NCBI GenBank assembly: GCA_023426855.1
Contig: JAEZBU010000070.1
Span: 1 to 14,431 of the forward strand
Length of the DNA stretch: 14,431 nucleotides
Direction of reading: 5' to 3'
DNA from: Pseudomonadota bacterium
GTDB taxonomy: Bacteria > Pseudomonadota > Alphaproteobacteria > Rhizobiales > Hyphomicrobiaceae
The translations under genes were made by a program, and so were the position numbers. Below the pieces are notes generated by a model. It worked only from the letters and a program-made list of their open reading frames with translations. It was not told the DNA's origin and did not search any database. Positions 6,556 through 14,431 of the stretch are shown here, piece after piece; position 1 is the first letter of the stretch; the number at the start of each line of letters is the position of its first letter.

Positions 6556-6573
6556 GCCCCACGGGTGTGGGGC
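6556..6573. repeat. Perfect 7-bp inverted repeat upstream of the sortase-like gene
   Basis: GCCCCAC and GTGGGGC flank the four-base loop GGGT. The repeat lies in the 284-base gap between the sortase-like gene and the antiporter gene, about 60 bases before the start at 6493 and upstream of a TATATT that could be a -10 box. It could be an operator or part of the antiporter's transcript end; there is no T-run. The rest of this gap shows no credible gene. Confidence 0.3.
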
Positions 6574-6733
6574 GGGCAATCGGTAGCATGCATGTTATCG
6601 CGCTATCCGACGGCATTGTGGCCGGACTGCGCTGGTTCGGATTTATGTAATCATTTCTGCGTGATGGGCGTGTTGGACGTGTCTCATGCTGACGCGTCCG
6701 CCACCGCTGATTCGCAACTGCCGCCGGCATGGG

Positions 6734-6758
6734 CAGGGGATGGCGCCGCCATCCCCTG
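6734..6758 (-). terminator. Strong hairpin after the antiporter gene
   Basis: Perfect 11-bp arms (CAGGGGATGGC / GCCATCCCCTG) with a three-base loop, starting 20 bases beyond the antiporter stop codon. The position and stability suggest transcript termination or 3'-end protection. There is no U-tract on either side, so intrinsic termination in the classical sense is not assured. Confidence 0.5.
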
Positions 6759-6777
6759 AGTTCGTCAGTCGCTCGCG

Positions 6778-8052
6778 CTATGGCAGCAGCGTGAACGCCG
6801 CAGCCGCGACTAAGGTCGGCAGCAGCGCCGCAGTAAGGAGCCCAAGCGCGCTGATCGTTCCGTCATCGAAGCTACTCTTGAGGATGGCGAAACCGGCCGG
6901 GTTGGGCGCGTTGGCGATGACCGTGAGGCCGCCGCCAGTCACCGCACCGGCGACCAGGGCATATTTGAATTCATCGCTGACACCCTCCACCAGCGAGCCG
7001 AGATAGGTCAGGGCAGCGTTATCGGTGATCGCGGTCAGCGCGGTAGCGCCCCAGTACAACACTTGCGGGGACATGCCTTCCAAGGCGGGCTGCAGCCACC
7101 ATTTCTGCAGGCCGCCCAGTACCACGAGCCCGGCGAGGAAGAAGGCGACCATCAGACCTTCGCGGATCAGCAGCCGCGTCTGGTACTTCCGGTAGGCCTC
7201 AGTGAAGCCGAGGAAGAACAGGAAGAAGGCGAGGAACACGATCGGGTGGTGGTTGAAGACCACGACGCCGGTCAGGAACAGCAGATGCACCGCGATCACC
7301 CACACCGGCACGTCGAGGCGCGCCAGCGCGGCGGAGGAGGCGGTCGTTACGCCGTTGAGGTAGTTGCGGAACAGATAAGTCACCGCCGCGGCATTGATGA
7401 ACACGGCGATGGCTGCCTTCCAACCGAAGTTGGTCAGCATGAAATGCATATCCCAGCCCCAGGTCTCGGCGACCATCAACACGGGCGGGGCAGCAAACGG
7501 AGTCAGCACGCCGCCGATAGAGATGTTCACGAACAGCACGCCAATCGTGGCGTATTTGAACTTCGATGGCGCGTTCTTTTGCACGAACCGTTCGCGCAGC
7601 AGCAGCGCGCACAGCGTCATCGCGGCTGGCTCGGTGATGAACGATCCAAGCAGCGGCCCGATCGACATGACGGTGAAGTAATACCCAGTCGCCGTCGGCA
7701 GCGGCAGTAGACGAGCGATACCGCTGAGAAGTGCGCCTGCCAGGTCGATGATCGGCCGGCTGGCCGCGATCACCATGATGACGAAGACGAACGCCGGCTC
7801 GGTGAAGTTGCGGCTTTCAAGGTACTGCATCGACGATGAGGTGCCGAGCTGGAACGCTATCAGCAGTAACAAGATCATGGCCCAGAAGCCGAACACGGCT
7901 TCGACTTCGCCGAGTAGATGCCACAGGCCGGAATGGTTCGGTTGCGCGCGTGCTAGATGCTCGAAATAGGGCGCCGAGAACGTGTGCACGACGGCGATGG
8001 CAAATATGGCAGCCGCCATGATTTCGACGATGCGAGGGTAAACGACGTCCAT
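6778..8052 (-). CDS. Putative Na+/H+ antiporter (ion transporter superfamily)
   Basis: Inner-membrane carrier resembling the putative Na+/H+ antiporter family within the ion transporter (ArsB/NhaD/CitM-like) superfamily; exchange of sodium for protons is the family annotation, not shown here. The 424-residue product has about eleven hydrophobic segments arranged as an inverted repeat. The first half carries GSFITEPAAMTLCALLLRE (136-154) and NISIGGVLTPFAAPPVL (176-192). The second half carries ITDNAALTYLGSLV (342-355) and TGGGLTVIANAPNPAG (372-387), typical paired re-entrant loops with Asp and Asn-Ala-Pro. The ATG at 8052 is directly before the first helix; the leader holds only a weak purine site. 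It appears to be a single-gene unit: a probable uvrC terminator lies upstream and a strong hairpin follows its stop. Confidence 0.85.
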   Translation of the reverse strand: MDVVYPRIVEIMAAAIFAIAVVHTFSAPYFEHLARAQPNHSGLWHLLGEVEAVFGFWAMILLLLIAFQLGTSSSMQYLESRNFTEPAFVFVIMVIAASRPIIDLAGALLSGIARLLPLPTATGYYFTVMSIGPLLGSFITEPAAMTLCALLLRERFVQKNAPSKFKYATIGVLFVNISIGGVLTPFAAPPVLMVAETWGWDMHFMLTNFGWKAAIAVFINAAAVTYLFRNYLNGVTTASSAALARLDVPVWVIAVHLLFLTGVVVFNHHPIVFLAFFLFFLGFTEAYRKYQTRLLIREGLMVAFFLAGLVVLGGLQKWWLQPALEGMSPQVLYWGATALTAITDNAALTYLGSLVEGVSDEFKYALVAGAVTGGGLTVIANAPNPAGFAILKSSFDDGTISALGLLTAALLPTLVAAAAFTLLP

Positions 8053-8156
8053 GCTGGTTCTTGCTCGATCTCGGCTGGCGGGATGTTCAGTTTTGTGAAC
8101 GTGAACGGGCGGGGATGTTTCGAAAGTGCTACATCAGACCGCGCCTGTCCAACAAC

Positions 8157-8178
8157 AAAAAGCGTCCACGATGGGCGC
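8157..8178 (-). terminator. Probable rho-independent terminator of uvrC
   Basis: On the minus strand GCGCCCA-TCG-TGGACGC can pair over seven positions with one C-A mismatch and a three-base loop, and is followed directly by TTTTT (8161-8157). It begins 28 bases after the uvrC stop codon. The short loop and mismatch reduce certainty. It separates uvrC from the antiporter gene, whose promoter must lie in the remaining 100 or so bases. Confidence 0.45.
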
Positions 8179-8205
8179 ATATGCACTTCTCTGGCCGTCG
8201 TCGGC

Positions 8206-10344
8206 TCAGCTCTTCCGCTCGTGGAAGAAGTCGTAGATCGCCTGTGCCATCTGCCCCGATATTCCGGGCACCTCCTGCAGGTCCGCGACGCCGGCCCGTG
8301 ACACTGCCTTGGCCGAACCGAAATACTGTAGCAGGGCGCGTTTGCGCGTTGGGCCGATGCCCGCAATCTCGTCCAGCGGATTGGCGGAAATCGCCTTTGA
8401 TCGCTTGGCGCGATGCGTGCCGATCGCGAATCGGTGCGCTTCGTCGCGCAGCCGCTGCACGAAATAGAGCACCGGATCGCGCGGCTCGAGCATGAAAGGT
8501 TTGTCGCGCCCCGGGATATGGAAATGCTCGCGACCGGCATCGCGGTCCGGGCCTTTGGCGACACCGACGAGCGCGATGTCGGTGAGTGCCAGATCGCGCA
8601 TCACTTGAGCTGCCACCGCAAGCTGCCCCGCGCCGCCGTCGATCAACACCAGATCAGGGCGGTCAGGAAACTCGTCCCGTTCCAGCAAGGTTTCCGGTTC
8701 GTCGGTCGTCTCGTCGTCCTCAAACAGGGCCGGTGCGAAATCCGGTTCATCGCCCGTTGCGACCTCGACGTGATCAGCGCGCAGAACACCGAACGGAATA
8801 CCGTCCGCGCCGCGTTCGCCGAGCGGAGGCGGTTCCGGCGGCATGATCAGGGAGTCGGGTGGCGCGATCTCGGCGGTATCGGTTTCGGGTTCGTCGGCTG
8901 CCGCGTTGGCACCCTTGGCCAGCCGCTTGAAGCGCCGCGTCAACACTTCCAGCATCATCGCGTAGTCGTCGCCGGGTGTGAGGTCCACCGACTTGATGTT
9001 GAACTTGCGGTATTGGCCCTTCACGAAGCCGTCCGGCCCCGCCACGATCATGCCGCCGACGGCATTGGTGCCCATGATGTGGCTGTTGTCGAACACTTCG
9101 ATGCGGCGCGGCGGACGGCTGAGGCCGAAGCGTTCGGCAACGCCTTCCAGCAGGATGCGCTGGGATGAGCTTTCGGCGAGCTGCCGGCCGAGCGCCTCGC
9201 GCGCGTTGCGCAGCGCGTGCTCGACGATACCGAGCTTGCTGCCGCGTTGGGGAACCCGCACCTCGATGCGCCGTTCGGCCTTGGTGGATAGCGCCTCTTC
9301 CAACAGTTCGCGCGATGGTACGTCTTCCGACAGCAGGATCAGCCGTGCGATCGGTTTGTCGTCATAGAACTGCGCGATGAAGCTTTCGAGGATTTCGGGG
9401 CATTCGAGCGATTTGTCGGCCTTCGGGAAATAGGCGCGGTTGCCCCAATTCTGGCCGCTGCGGAAGAAGAACACCTGGATGCAGGTCTGTCCGCCGTCCT
9501 GGGCGATGGCGAAAACGTCGGCTTCTTCGACGCCTTCCGGATTGATGGCCTGGTCTGCGGTGACATGCGCCAACGCCCACAGACGATTGCGATAGGTGGC
9601 GGCGCGCTCGAACTCCAGCGCGTCCGAAGCTTCCTCCATCAGCCGCTGATAATGACGCCGCACGTTCTGGCTCTCGCCGCGCAGGAAGCGCGTCGCCTCG
9701 TCAACAAGTCCGCTGTAATCCTGCGGCGCGATCTCGCCGGTGCAGGGCGCCGAGCAGCGTTTGATTTGATGCAGCAGGCACGGGCGGGTGCGCGTTTCAA
9801 ACACCGCATCCGAGCAGGAGCGCAGAAGGAAGGCGCGCTGCAGCATGTTGATGGTGCGGTTGACCGCACCAGCCGAGGCGAACGGCCCGAAGTAATCGCC
9901 GCGCCGGTTGCGCGCGCCGCGATGCTTAAGGATCTGCGGCGAGGCGTGATCGCGCGCAATCAGGATGTAGGGAAACGATTTGTCATCGCGCATCAGCACG
10001 TTGAAGCGCGGGCGAAACCGTTTGATCAGGTTGGCTTCGAGCAGCAGCGCCTCGGCCTCGGTGCCGACGGTGACGAACTCCATCGCCACGGTCGCCGAGA
10101 TCATGCGGGCGATGCGGTTGCTGTGGCCGAACGCGCGGGCGTAGCTCGACACGCGCGCTTTCAGACTGCGCGCCTTGCCGACGTAGATCACGTCGCCGCT
10201 GGCATCGATCATGCGATAGACGCCGGGCGAGGATGGCAATGTCTTCAGGTAGGAGGCGATGACCTCGGCACCGGTCCGGCGCGGGCTTGGCGCAGGTTCC
10301 GGCGCTACGGGTTCTGGCGCCTCCGCGGCTTTATCTTCTGGCAT
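8206..10344 (-). CDS. uvrC: Excinuclease ABC subunit C
   Basis: Endonuclease of nucleotide excision repair that is loaded by UvrB at damaged DNA and makes the 3' and 5' incisions. Domains in order: a Pro/Glu/Ala-rich N-terminal extension (1-24); GIY-YIG nuclease (about 36-113) with GVYRM, VIYVGKA and a catalytic-type Arg65; a Cys-rich region (177-201, four cysteines); a UVR helix pair that contacts UvrB (about 213-257); an RNase H-like nuclease with FDNSH (418-422) and LIDGGAGQ (567-574); and C-terminal helix-hairpin-helix repeats (IAGIGPTRKRALL and LQEVPGISGQMAQ). At 712 residues it is about 100 longer than the 610-residue E. coli protein, mostly because of an acidic insertion at about 476-560. 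The start at 10344 has no clear Shine-Dalgarno site. It lies 60 bases after meaB on the same strand. Confidence 0.97.
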   Translation of the reverse strand: MPEDKAAEAPEPVAPEPAPSPRRTGAEVIASYLKTLPSSPGVYRMIDASGDVIYVGKARSLKARVSSYARAFGHSNRIARMISATVAMEFVTVGTEAEALLLEANLIKRFRPRFNVLMRDDKSFPYILIARDHASPQILKHRGARNRRGDYFGPFASAGAVNRTINMLQRAFLLRSCSDAVFETRTRPCLLHQIKRCSAPCTGEIAPQDYSGLVDEATRFLRGESQNVRRHYQRLMEEASDALEFERAATYRNRLWALAHVTADQAINPEGVEEADVFAIAQDGGQTCIQVFFFRSGQNWGNRAYFPKADKSLECPEILESFIAQFYDDKPIARLILLSEDVPSRELLEEALSTKAERRIEVRVPQRGSKLGIVEHALRNAREALGRQLAESSSQRILLEGVAERFGLSRPPRRIEVFDNSHIMGTNAVGGMIVAGPDGFVKGQYRKFNIKSVDLTPGDDYAMMLEVLTRRFKRLAKGANAAADEPETDTAEIAPPDSLIMPPEPPPLGERGADGIPFGVLRADHVEVATGDEPDFAPALFEDDETTDEPETLLERDEFPDRPDLVLIDGGAGQLAVAAQVMRDLALTDIALVGVAKGPDRDAGREHFHIPGRDKPFMLEPRDPVLYFVQRLRDEAHRFAIGTHRAKRSKAISANPLDEIAGIGPTRKRALLQYFGSAKAVSRAGVADLQEVPGISGQMAQAIYDFFHERKS

Positions 10345-10404
10345 ACGCGAACACTTAGGCTGAGCCGCCGCTGGCGTCCAGTAATGGGCGCTGCGGCCTA
10401 GGTT

Positions 10405-11385
10405 TCATCCCCGCCCCCCTTTGCGGGCAATCAGGCGGGCGGCGGCATCCGTGGCGGACAGGGTTCCGTCAAGCACTGCGTCGGCGAGCTGTTCGATCCG
10501 ATCGGCCGGGGCTTGGCGGATTTCGGAGGCGATCAGGTCGGCGGCGGCGCGCGCGATCAGGTAGCGTGCGCGGGTGCGGCGGCGGGCTTGGCTTCCCGCT
10601 GCCATACGGCGCAGCGCGATCGTGTCGATTGCGTCCAGCAGATCGCCGACGCCGTCGCCGGTCGTCGCGATCGTCTTCAGCACCGGCACCGGCGTGCTGA
10701 GCGATGTCCGCACGGCGGCGCGGCTGAGAAGCTGCTGATGCGTGCGCTCGGCACCCTCGCGATCGGCCTTGTTGACCACCAGCACATCGGCGATTTCGAG
10801 CAGCCCGGCCTTCATGGCCTGGATGTCGTCGCCCAGTCCCGGCGCCGACACGACAACGCGCACGTCGGTCACTTCGGCAACGTCGATTTCTGACTGCCCG
10901 GTACCGACGGTTTCAAGCATCACGACGTCGAATCCGGCTGCATCCAGAACGTCGATCATGCGCACGGCGGCCGGCGTCAGTCCGCCGAGATGTCCGCGCG
11001 CCGCCAGCGAGCGCACGAACACGCCGTCATCATCCAGCGCCGAGGTCATGCGAATGCGGTCACCCAGAATGGCGCCGCCCGAGAGCGGACTGGAGGGATC
11101 GACCGCGATTACACCGACGGTACGGCCATCGGCCCGCAGCGCGCGTACCATGGCGTCGACCAGGGTGGATTTGCCGGCGCCGGGCGGTCCGGTGAAGCCG
11201 ACGGTCAAAGCGCGTCCGAGATGCCGTCGCATCGCCTGCAGCAAAGCGCGCGATACCGGCGTTTGCCGTTCGACCTCGGTCAGCGCCAGGGCGATCGCGC
11301 GACGTTCACCCGCCCGCACGCGATCTGCCAATTCGCGTGCAGCGGATTGGTCAGCGTGAGCGGGTGCATCCTCTGGCTTGGCCAT
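10405..11385 (-). CDS. meaB: Methylmalonyl-CoA mutase-associated GTPase MeaB (ArgK family)
   Basis: G3E-type P-loop GTPase that gates cobalamin loading and protects the B12-dependent methylmalonyl-CoA mutase (or a related acyl-CoA mutase) from inactivation. The 326-residue product is standard length. The Walker A motif GPPGAGKST is at 66-74, VDPSSPLSGGAILGDRIRM at 95-113 carries the Mg-binding Asp, ETVGTGQSE is at 158-166 (switch II) and the guanine-specificity NKAD is at 205-208. The C-terminal helices likely form the dimerisation arm. The ATG at 11385 comes six bases after the stop of the M48 protease gene; the only purine site (GAGG) is one base from the ATG, too close for normal use, so translational coupling to the upstream gene is likely. 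No mutase gene is in the window; in many alphaproteobacteria meaB stands apart from its partner. Confidence 0.93.
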   Translation of the reverse strand: MAKPEDAPAHADQSAARELADRVRAGERRAIALALTEVERQTPVSRALLQAMRRHLGRALTVGFTGPPGAGKSTLVDAMVRALRADGRTVGVIAVDPSSPLSGGAILGDRIRMTSALDDDGVFVRSLAARGHLGGLTPAAVRMIDVLDAAGFDVVMLETVGTGQSEIDVAEVTDVRVVVSAPGLGDDIQAMKAGLLEIADVLVVNKADREGAERTHQQLLSRAAVRTSLSTPVPVLKTIATTGDGVGDLLDAIDTIALRRMAAGSQARRRTRARYLIARAAADLIASEIRQAPADRIEQLADAVLDGTLSATDAAARLIARKGGRG

Positions 11386-11391
11386 GCCTCG

Positions 11392-12363
11392 TCAATACCA
11401 CACACCGGACCAGTGCTGGCGCGGCGACACCAGCGGGTGGCGCGGCACGGGAAACGCCACCGCATCCTCCTGGCGCACGACAGGCGGCAGCTTGGGTTTG
11501 CCATGCAGCTCGCGCAGACGGGCGATGCGATCAGCCGTATGCGGGTGCGACCGCAGCAGTGACGGCCCGGGAACATGGCGGCCAGGAATGGGAAACGCAA
11601 AATCCTCCCAGAAACGGCCGGTATGCCGCTCAAGCTTGCCGAGCGCCGAGATCAGGCCATCCGGATCGCCGGTCAGCATGGCGGCCTCGAGATCGGCATC
11701 GTATTCGCGGGCGCGGGACAGGCCGAGCTGAAGCAGGCTGGAAATCATCGGCGCCAGGTACAGCACGAAAATCGCCGCCCATGAGACAAGCTGCAGGCCG
11801 ACCATCAAGCTTATAATGTTCAGGAACGCCAGAATGGTAGCCAGCGTCGACAGCGCCTGTGTGAACCGGCTGATGTTGTCGGCGATCGACATGACGCTGA
11901 GATCGTTGTTGCGGATATGGCTGATTTCGTGCGCCAGCACGCCCGCAAGCTCACGCAGACTGAGTGTGCGCAGCAAACCGTCAGTGACGGCAACGGCGGC
12001 AGTCTTGGAATTGCCGGTGGCGAAGGCGTTGAGTGTGTGGCTTGGCACTACGTACAAGCGGGGTTGCGTCGGCAGATCCGCGCGTTCCGACAGCAGGGCG
12101 ACGACGCGGCCGAGCTGGCTCGACAGTCGCGGATCGACCTCCTGGGCGCGATACATCTTCATCACGGCTTCGGGCTGCACCTTCGGCACGGCCGTCATGA
12201 GAATGCCGACGCCCGCCGCGGCCCACAGCAGCCCCGCCCAGCCCCAGATCATGGTGGCGGAGAACGCCAGCACCAGGGAAAGGCCGATCAGCAGCAGGAC
12301 CGAATGAATGGCGTTGCGCCGCTTGTGCTCGCGGCGCGCTGTTTCGTCGAGAAGATAGGTCAC
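11392..12363 (-). CDS. M48-family zinc metalloprotease (HtpX-like)
   Basis: Membrane-bound zinc protease, probably with its active site on the cytoplasmic side, of the M48 family that includes HtpX and takes part in membrane protein quality control. The 323-residue product has two N-terminal helices (about 20-38 and 40-58), the zinc motif HEISH at 145-149 with catalytic Glu146, two more hydrophobic segments (about 168-188 and 190-212), and a third zinc ligand Glu220 in SRAREYDAD. The N-terminus is polar and basic (ETARREHKRR) and the C-terminal 60 residues are Pro-rich and soluble, so it differs in layout from E. coli HtpX and may be a separate M48 subgroup. The frame starts with GTG at 12363. 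It lies 96 bases after the LOG gene and six bases before meaB, all on one strand. Confidence 0.9.
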   Translation of the reverse strand: MTYLLDETARREHKRRNAIHSVLLLIGLSLVLAFSATMIWGWAGLLWAAAGVGILMTAVPKVQPEAVMKMYRAQEVDPRLSSQLGRVVALLSERADLPTQPRLYVVPSHTLNAFATGNSKTAAVAVTDGLLRTLSLRELAGVLAHEISHIRNNDLSVMSIADNISRFTQALSTLATILAFLNIISLMVGLQLVSWAAIFVLYLAPMISSLLQLGLSRAREYDADLEAAMLTGDPDGLISALGKLERHTGRFWEDFAFPIPGRHVPGPSLLRSHPHTADRIARLRELHGKPKLPPVVRQEDAVAFPVPRHPLVSPRQHWSGVWY

Positions 12364-12459
12364 GGCAGGAACATTCCGGTGGCGCGGCCAGAGATCGGCT
12401 ACAGCCTATCACCGCCGCTGGCCGTGGGAAGACTGCAGCCGAGATGTCCGCGACCTCCG

Positions 12460-13152
12460 TTACATGCGGGAGATGATCGCCGCGTCGTCCTTGGGCTGAG
12501 GTTTGACCGCCTCGGTGGCCGGTACAGCGGAGATGGCGGCCGGCACGATGTCCTCGGCACGATCGACGACCGTGAAACCAACCTCCATCTCCTGCCGGAT
12601 AAAGGCATCGGTCCGCATGTGTTCCAGCAGCCGTAGGAATGGCGTCCAGAATCCGTCGATGTTGGCGACGATAATCGGTTTGTGATGCTGGCCGAGCTGC
12701 GACCAGGTGAGCTGTTCGACCAGTTCTTCCAGTGTGCCGATGCCGCCCGGCAGCGCCACGAACGCGTCCGACTTCTGGAACATCAGCATTTTGCGCTGGT
12801 GCATATCCTCGGTAACGATCAGTTCGTCGACGTCACGCAGCATCTGCTCGCGCTCCGAAAGGAACGCCGGAATGATGCCTGTTGCGCGGCCGCCCGCGTC
12901 CAGGGTGGCACGCGCCACCTCGCCCATCAGCCCGAGGCTGCCGCCGCCATAGACGAGGCCGATGCCTGATTCAGCCAGCGACCGGCCGAGTGTGCGCGCG
13001 GCTTCGGCGTACACCGGCTTGCTGCCGACGCCTGATCCACAGTAGACGCAAATACTCTTTACGCCGCTCGAAGAAGCTGGCGTGATGATCTTCTGCATAG
13101 GTAGTGCCTGATTGTTCTTGGTTTCTTTGAGATTGTTTTCGTTCAACGTCAT
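12460..13152 (-). CDS. LOG-family protein (cytokinin riboside 5'-monophosphate phosphoribohydrolase-like)
   Basis: Cytosolic Rossmann-fold enzyme of the LOG family, which hydrolyses the N-glycosidic bond of nucleoside monophosphates such as cytokinin ribotides or AMP; members were often mislabelled lysine decarboxylases. Visible motifs are VYCGSG (36-41), GGGSLGLMG (69-77), an RKMLM segment (120-124) and the signature PGGIGTLEE at 135-143, which hold the catalytic Arg and Glu pair. The 230-residue length is slightly above the usual because of a polar N-terminus and a tail of about 25 residues. I use the ATG at 13152; an ATG at 13098 (Met19) is nearly as good, since residues 1-18 are not conserved-looking and neither start has a strong Shine-Dalgarno site. 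It is first in the run LOG, M48, meaB, uvrC and divergent from the ABC exporter. Confidence 0.9.
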   Translation of the reverse strand: MTLNENNLKETKNNQALPMQKIITPASSSGVKSICVYCGSGVGSKPVYAEAARTLGRSLAESGIGLVYGGGSLGLMGEVARATLDAGGRATGIIPAFLSEREQMLRDVDELIVTEDMHQRKMLMFQKSDAFVALPGGIGTLEELVEQLTWSQLGQHHKPIIVANIDGFWTPFLRLLEHMRTDAFIRQEMEVGFTVVDRAEDIVPAAISAVPATEAVKPQPKDDAAIISRM

Positions 13153-13373
13153 TCCATTCCATATCGTGATTGCTTGGCCGGATGGTAAGGCCCTTGCCGG
13201 ACTGAATTGCGGCAGCCGTTAACACCCATTACTGGCGGCATAAATCGGCGGGCGCGATCCAACGCCCCGGTCGCCCACAAGGTTGCGTGACGCTTTGGAC
13301 GCGCAGGGTCGCTATTCCTGATGCGAGACCGTATATCTGCCCGAAACAACAGAATGGCGACACGGTTCAAGGC

Positions 13374-14431
13374 ATGGCGGCGCAAGAGGCGGTCAGCAAG
13401 GCGGCGCGAGACCGCGGCGACCGGAATAAGTCTCATTCCAATTCCAACGCTGGGGCAGACCACTGGACGGTTCTGCGCGGCTTGCTGCCATTCGTTTGGC
13501 CGAAGGGCCGGCCGGATCTTCGGCTGCGCGTCGTGCTGGCCTTTATCGTTCTGCTGTTTGCGAAAATCGTCACCATTGCGGTGCCGATCTTCTTCAAGGA
13601 GGCAACCGATTGGCTTTCCACAAACGCGCCGCGTGATGGCAGCGCGGCGGTGGGGCAGGGACTGGCGATGGTGGCGGTTGCGCTGATCGTTGCCTATGGT
13701 TCCAGCCGCGTCATCATGATGGTGCTGAACCAGATCCGTGACGTGTTTTTCACCAAGGTTGGCCAGCACGCGGTTCGCCAGCTCAACAATCGCACGTTCC
13801 GGCATCTGCATCAGCTTTCCCTGCGGTTTCATCTCGAACGGAGGACCGGCGGCTTAAGCCGCGTCATCGAGCGGGCGACGCGCGGCATCGAGCTGATCAT
13901 CCGCATGGGCATCCTGAACGTGGTGCCGACTGCGCTCGAACTGCTGCTGATCTGCGGTGTGCTGCTGTATTTCTTCAGCTGGGTTTACGTCGTGATCATC
14001 CTCGCGACGGTGATCGGCTACATGTGGTTCACGTTCGCCGCCAGCGAGTGGCGCATCGCCATCCGCCGCGAGATGAACGACAGCGACACCGACGCCAATA
14101 CCAAGGCGATCGACAGCCTTCTCAACTTCGAGACGGTGAAATACTTCGGCAACGAAAAGCTGGAAGCGGCGCGCTTCGATGCCTCGATGGCGCGTTACGA
14201 ATCCGCCGCTGTCCGCGCCTATTACTCGCTGGGTTTCCTGAACTCCGGCCAGGCGCTGATTTTCACCATCGGCATGACCGTCGCCATGCTGCTGACGGCG
14301 CGCGGCATCATGGCCGGCGATCATACCATCGGCGATTTCGTGCTGATCAACTCTGTGCTGATCCAGCTCTACATTCCGCTGAACTTCATGGGCATGGTCT
14401 ATCGCGACATCAAGCAGGGCTTGGTCGATCT
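13374..14431 (+). CDS. ATM1-type ABC exporter, N-terminal part (cut by window edge)
   Basis: Heavy-metal-tolerance/ATM1-class ABC half-transporter, whose studied members export glutathione-based or persulfide compounds linked to Fe-S cluster and metal homeostasis. The frame is open to the window end with 352 complete codons and no stop, so only the transmembrane domain is present and the ATPase domain lies outside. Evidence is the family-type segment GLLPFVWPKGRPDLRLRVVL just before the first helix, at least five hydrophobic segments, and the ATM1 sequence TKAIDSLLNFETVKYFGNE, which is highly characteristic. The ATG at 13374 is the only good start: upstream in frame there is a GTG at 13287 with an unconvincing extension. 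The Shine-Dalgarno site is poor. It diverges from the LOG gene across 221 bases in which I find no clear promoter or gene. Confidence 0.92.
   Translation, partial: MAAQEAVSKAARDRGDRNKSHSNSNAGADHWTVLRGLLPFVWPKGRPDLRLRVVLAFIVLLFAKIVTIAVPIFFKEATDWLSTNAPRDGSAAVGQGLAMVAVALIVAYGSSRVIMMVLNQIRDVFFTKVGQHAVRQLNNRTFRHLHQLSLRFHLERRTGGLSRVIERATRGIELIIRMGILNVVPTALELLLICGVLLYFFSWVYVVIILATVIGYMWFTFAASEWRIAIRREMNDSDTDANTKAIDSLLNFETVKYFGNEKLEAARFDASMARYESAAVRAYYSLGFLNSGQALIFTIGMTVAMLLTARGIMAGDHTIGDFVLINSVLIQLYIPLNFMGMVYRDIKQGLVD

Noticed and set aside
6549..6650. Plus-strand frame of 33 codons between the sortase-like gene and the antiporter gene
   Set aside because: No ribosome binding site, no recognisable features, and length within chance expectation.
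9565..10401. Plus-strand open frame of 278 codons opposite uvrC
   Set aside because: It is fully antisense to conserved uvrC domains and has a biased, domain-free composition.
13153..13373. Imperfect symmetry around AAGGCCCTT in the LOG/ABC divergent gap
   Set aside because: Arms are short with a mismatch and a single central base; not enough to call an operator.
13149..13832. Minus-strand open frame of 227 codons opposite the ABC exporter start
   Set aside because: It runs through the ATM1-type membrane domain on the other strand, is Arg/His/Gln-rich and shows no motif. The plus-strand exporter explains the stretch.
1..14431. Search by eye for mobile elements, CRISPR repeats, tRNA and rRNA genes, toxin-antitoxin or defence gene pairs
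   Set aside because: None seen; the gene order is continuous and composition looks even across the window.

Overview
The window is G+C-rich, densely packed bacterial chromosome. Gene content and protein style (UvrC with a long acidic insertion, an ATM1-type ABC exporter, a LOG-family protein, MeaB, a DUF486/TauE pair, weak Shine-Dalgarno sites) suggest an alphaproteobacterium, probably of the Hyphomicrobiales (Rhizobiales). That assignment is inferred from protein flavour; there is no rRNA or other marker here. I see no tRNA, rRNA, CRISPR array, insertion sequence, integrase or phage gene. The window looks like core and semi-core chromosome, not a mobile island.

Layout. 1-1773, minus strand: pyrB (aspartate carbamoyltransferase), with the start of a pyrC-like partner just outside the left edge, and upstream of it a Tat-exported intradiol dioxygenase. 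1961-5781, membrane transport: an MFS carrier (plus), a small secreted cysteine-containing protein (minus), an EamA/DMT carrier (minus), then a translationally coupled DUF486-TauE/SafE pair (plus). 5778-6493, minus: a two-gene unit encoding a single-pass membrane protein with sortase-like features and a 59-residue two-helix membrane protein. 6778-8052, minus: a putative Na+/H+ antiporter flanked by a strong hairpin. 8206-13152, minus: LOG-family phosphoribohydrolase, HtpX-like M48 protease, MeaB GTPase and UvrC, all in one direction. 13374-14431, plus: the N-terminal part of an ATM1-type ABC exporter, cut by the right edge and divergent from the LOG gene.

How they work together. Confident functions are pyrimidine synthesis (pyrB), nucleotide excision repair (uvrC), B12-dependent mutase maintenance (meaB), membrane protein quality control (M48 protease) and nucleotide salvage/cytokinin-type hydrolysis (LOG). 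Five transporter genes in 1961-8052 have no assignable substrate. I do not see a convincing multi-gene defence or biosynthetic system. The items most worth a second look are the sortase-like membrane protein and its small partner (5778-6493), a perfect 9-bp hairpin touching the EamA start codon (4505-4527), a nearly leaderless pyrB promoter, and the acidic insertion in UvrC.
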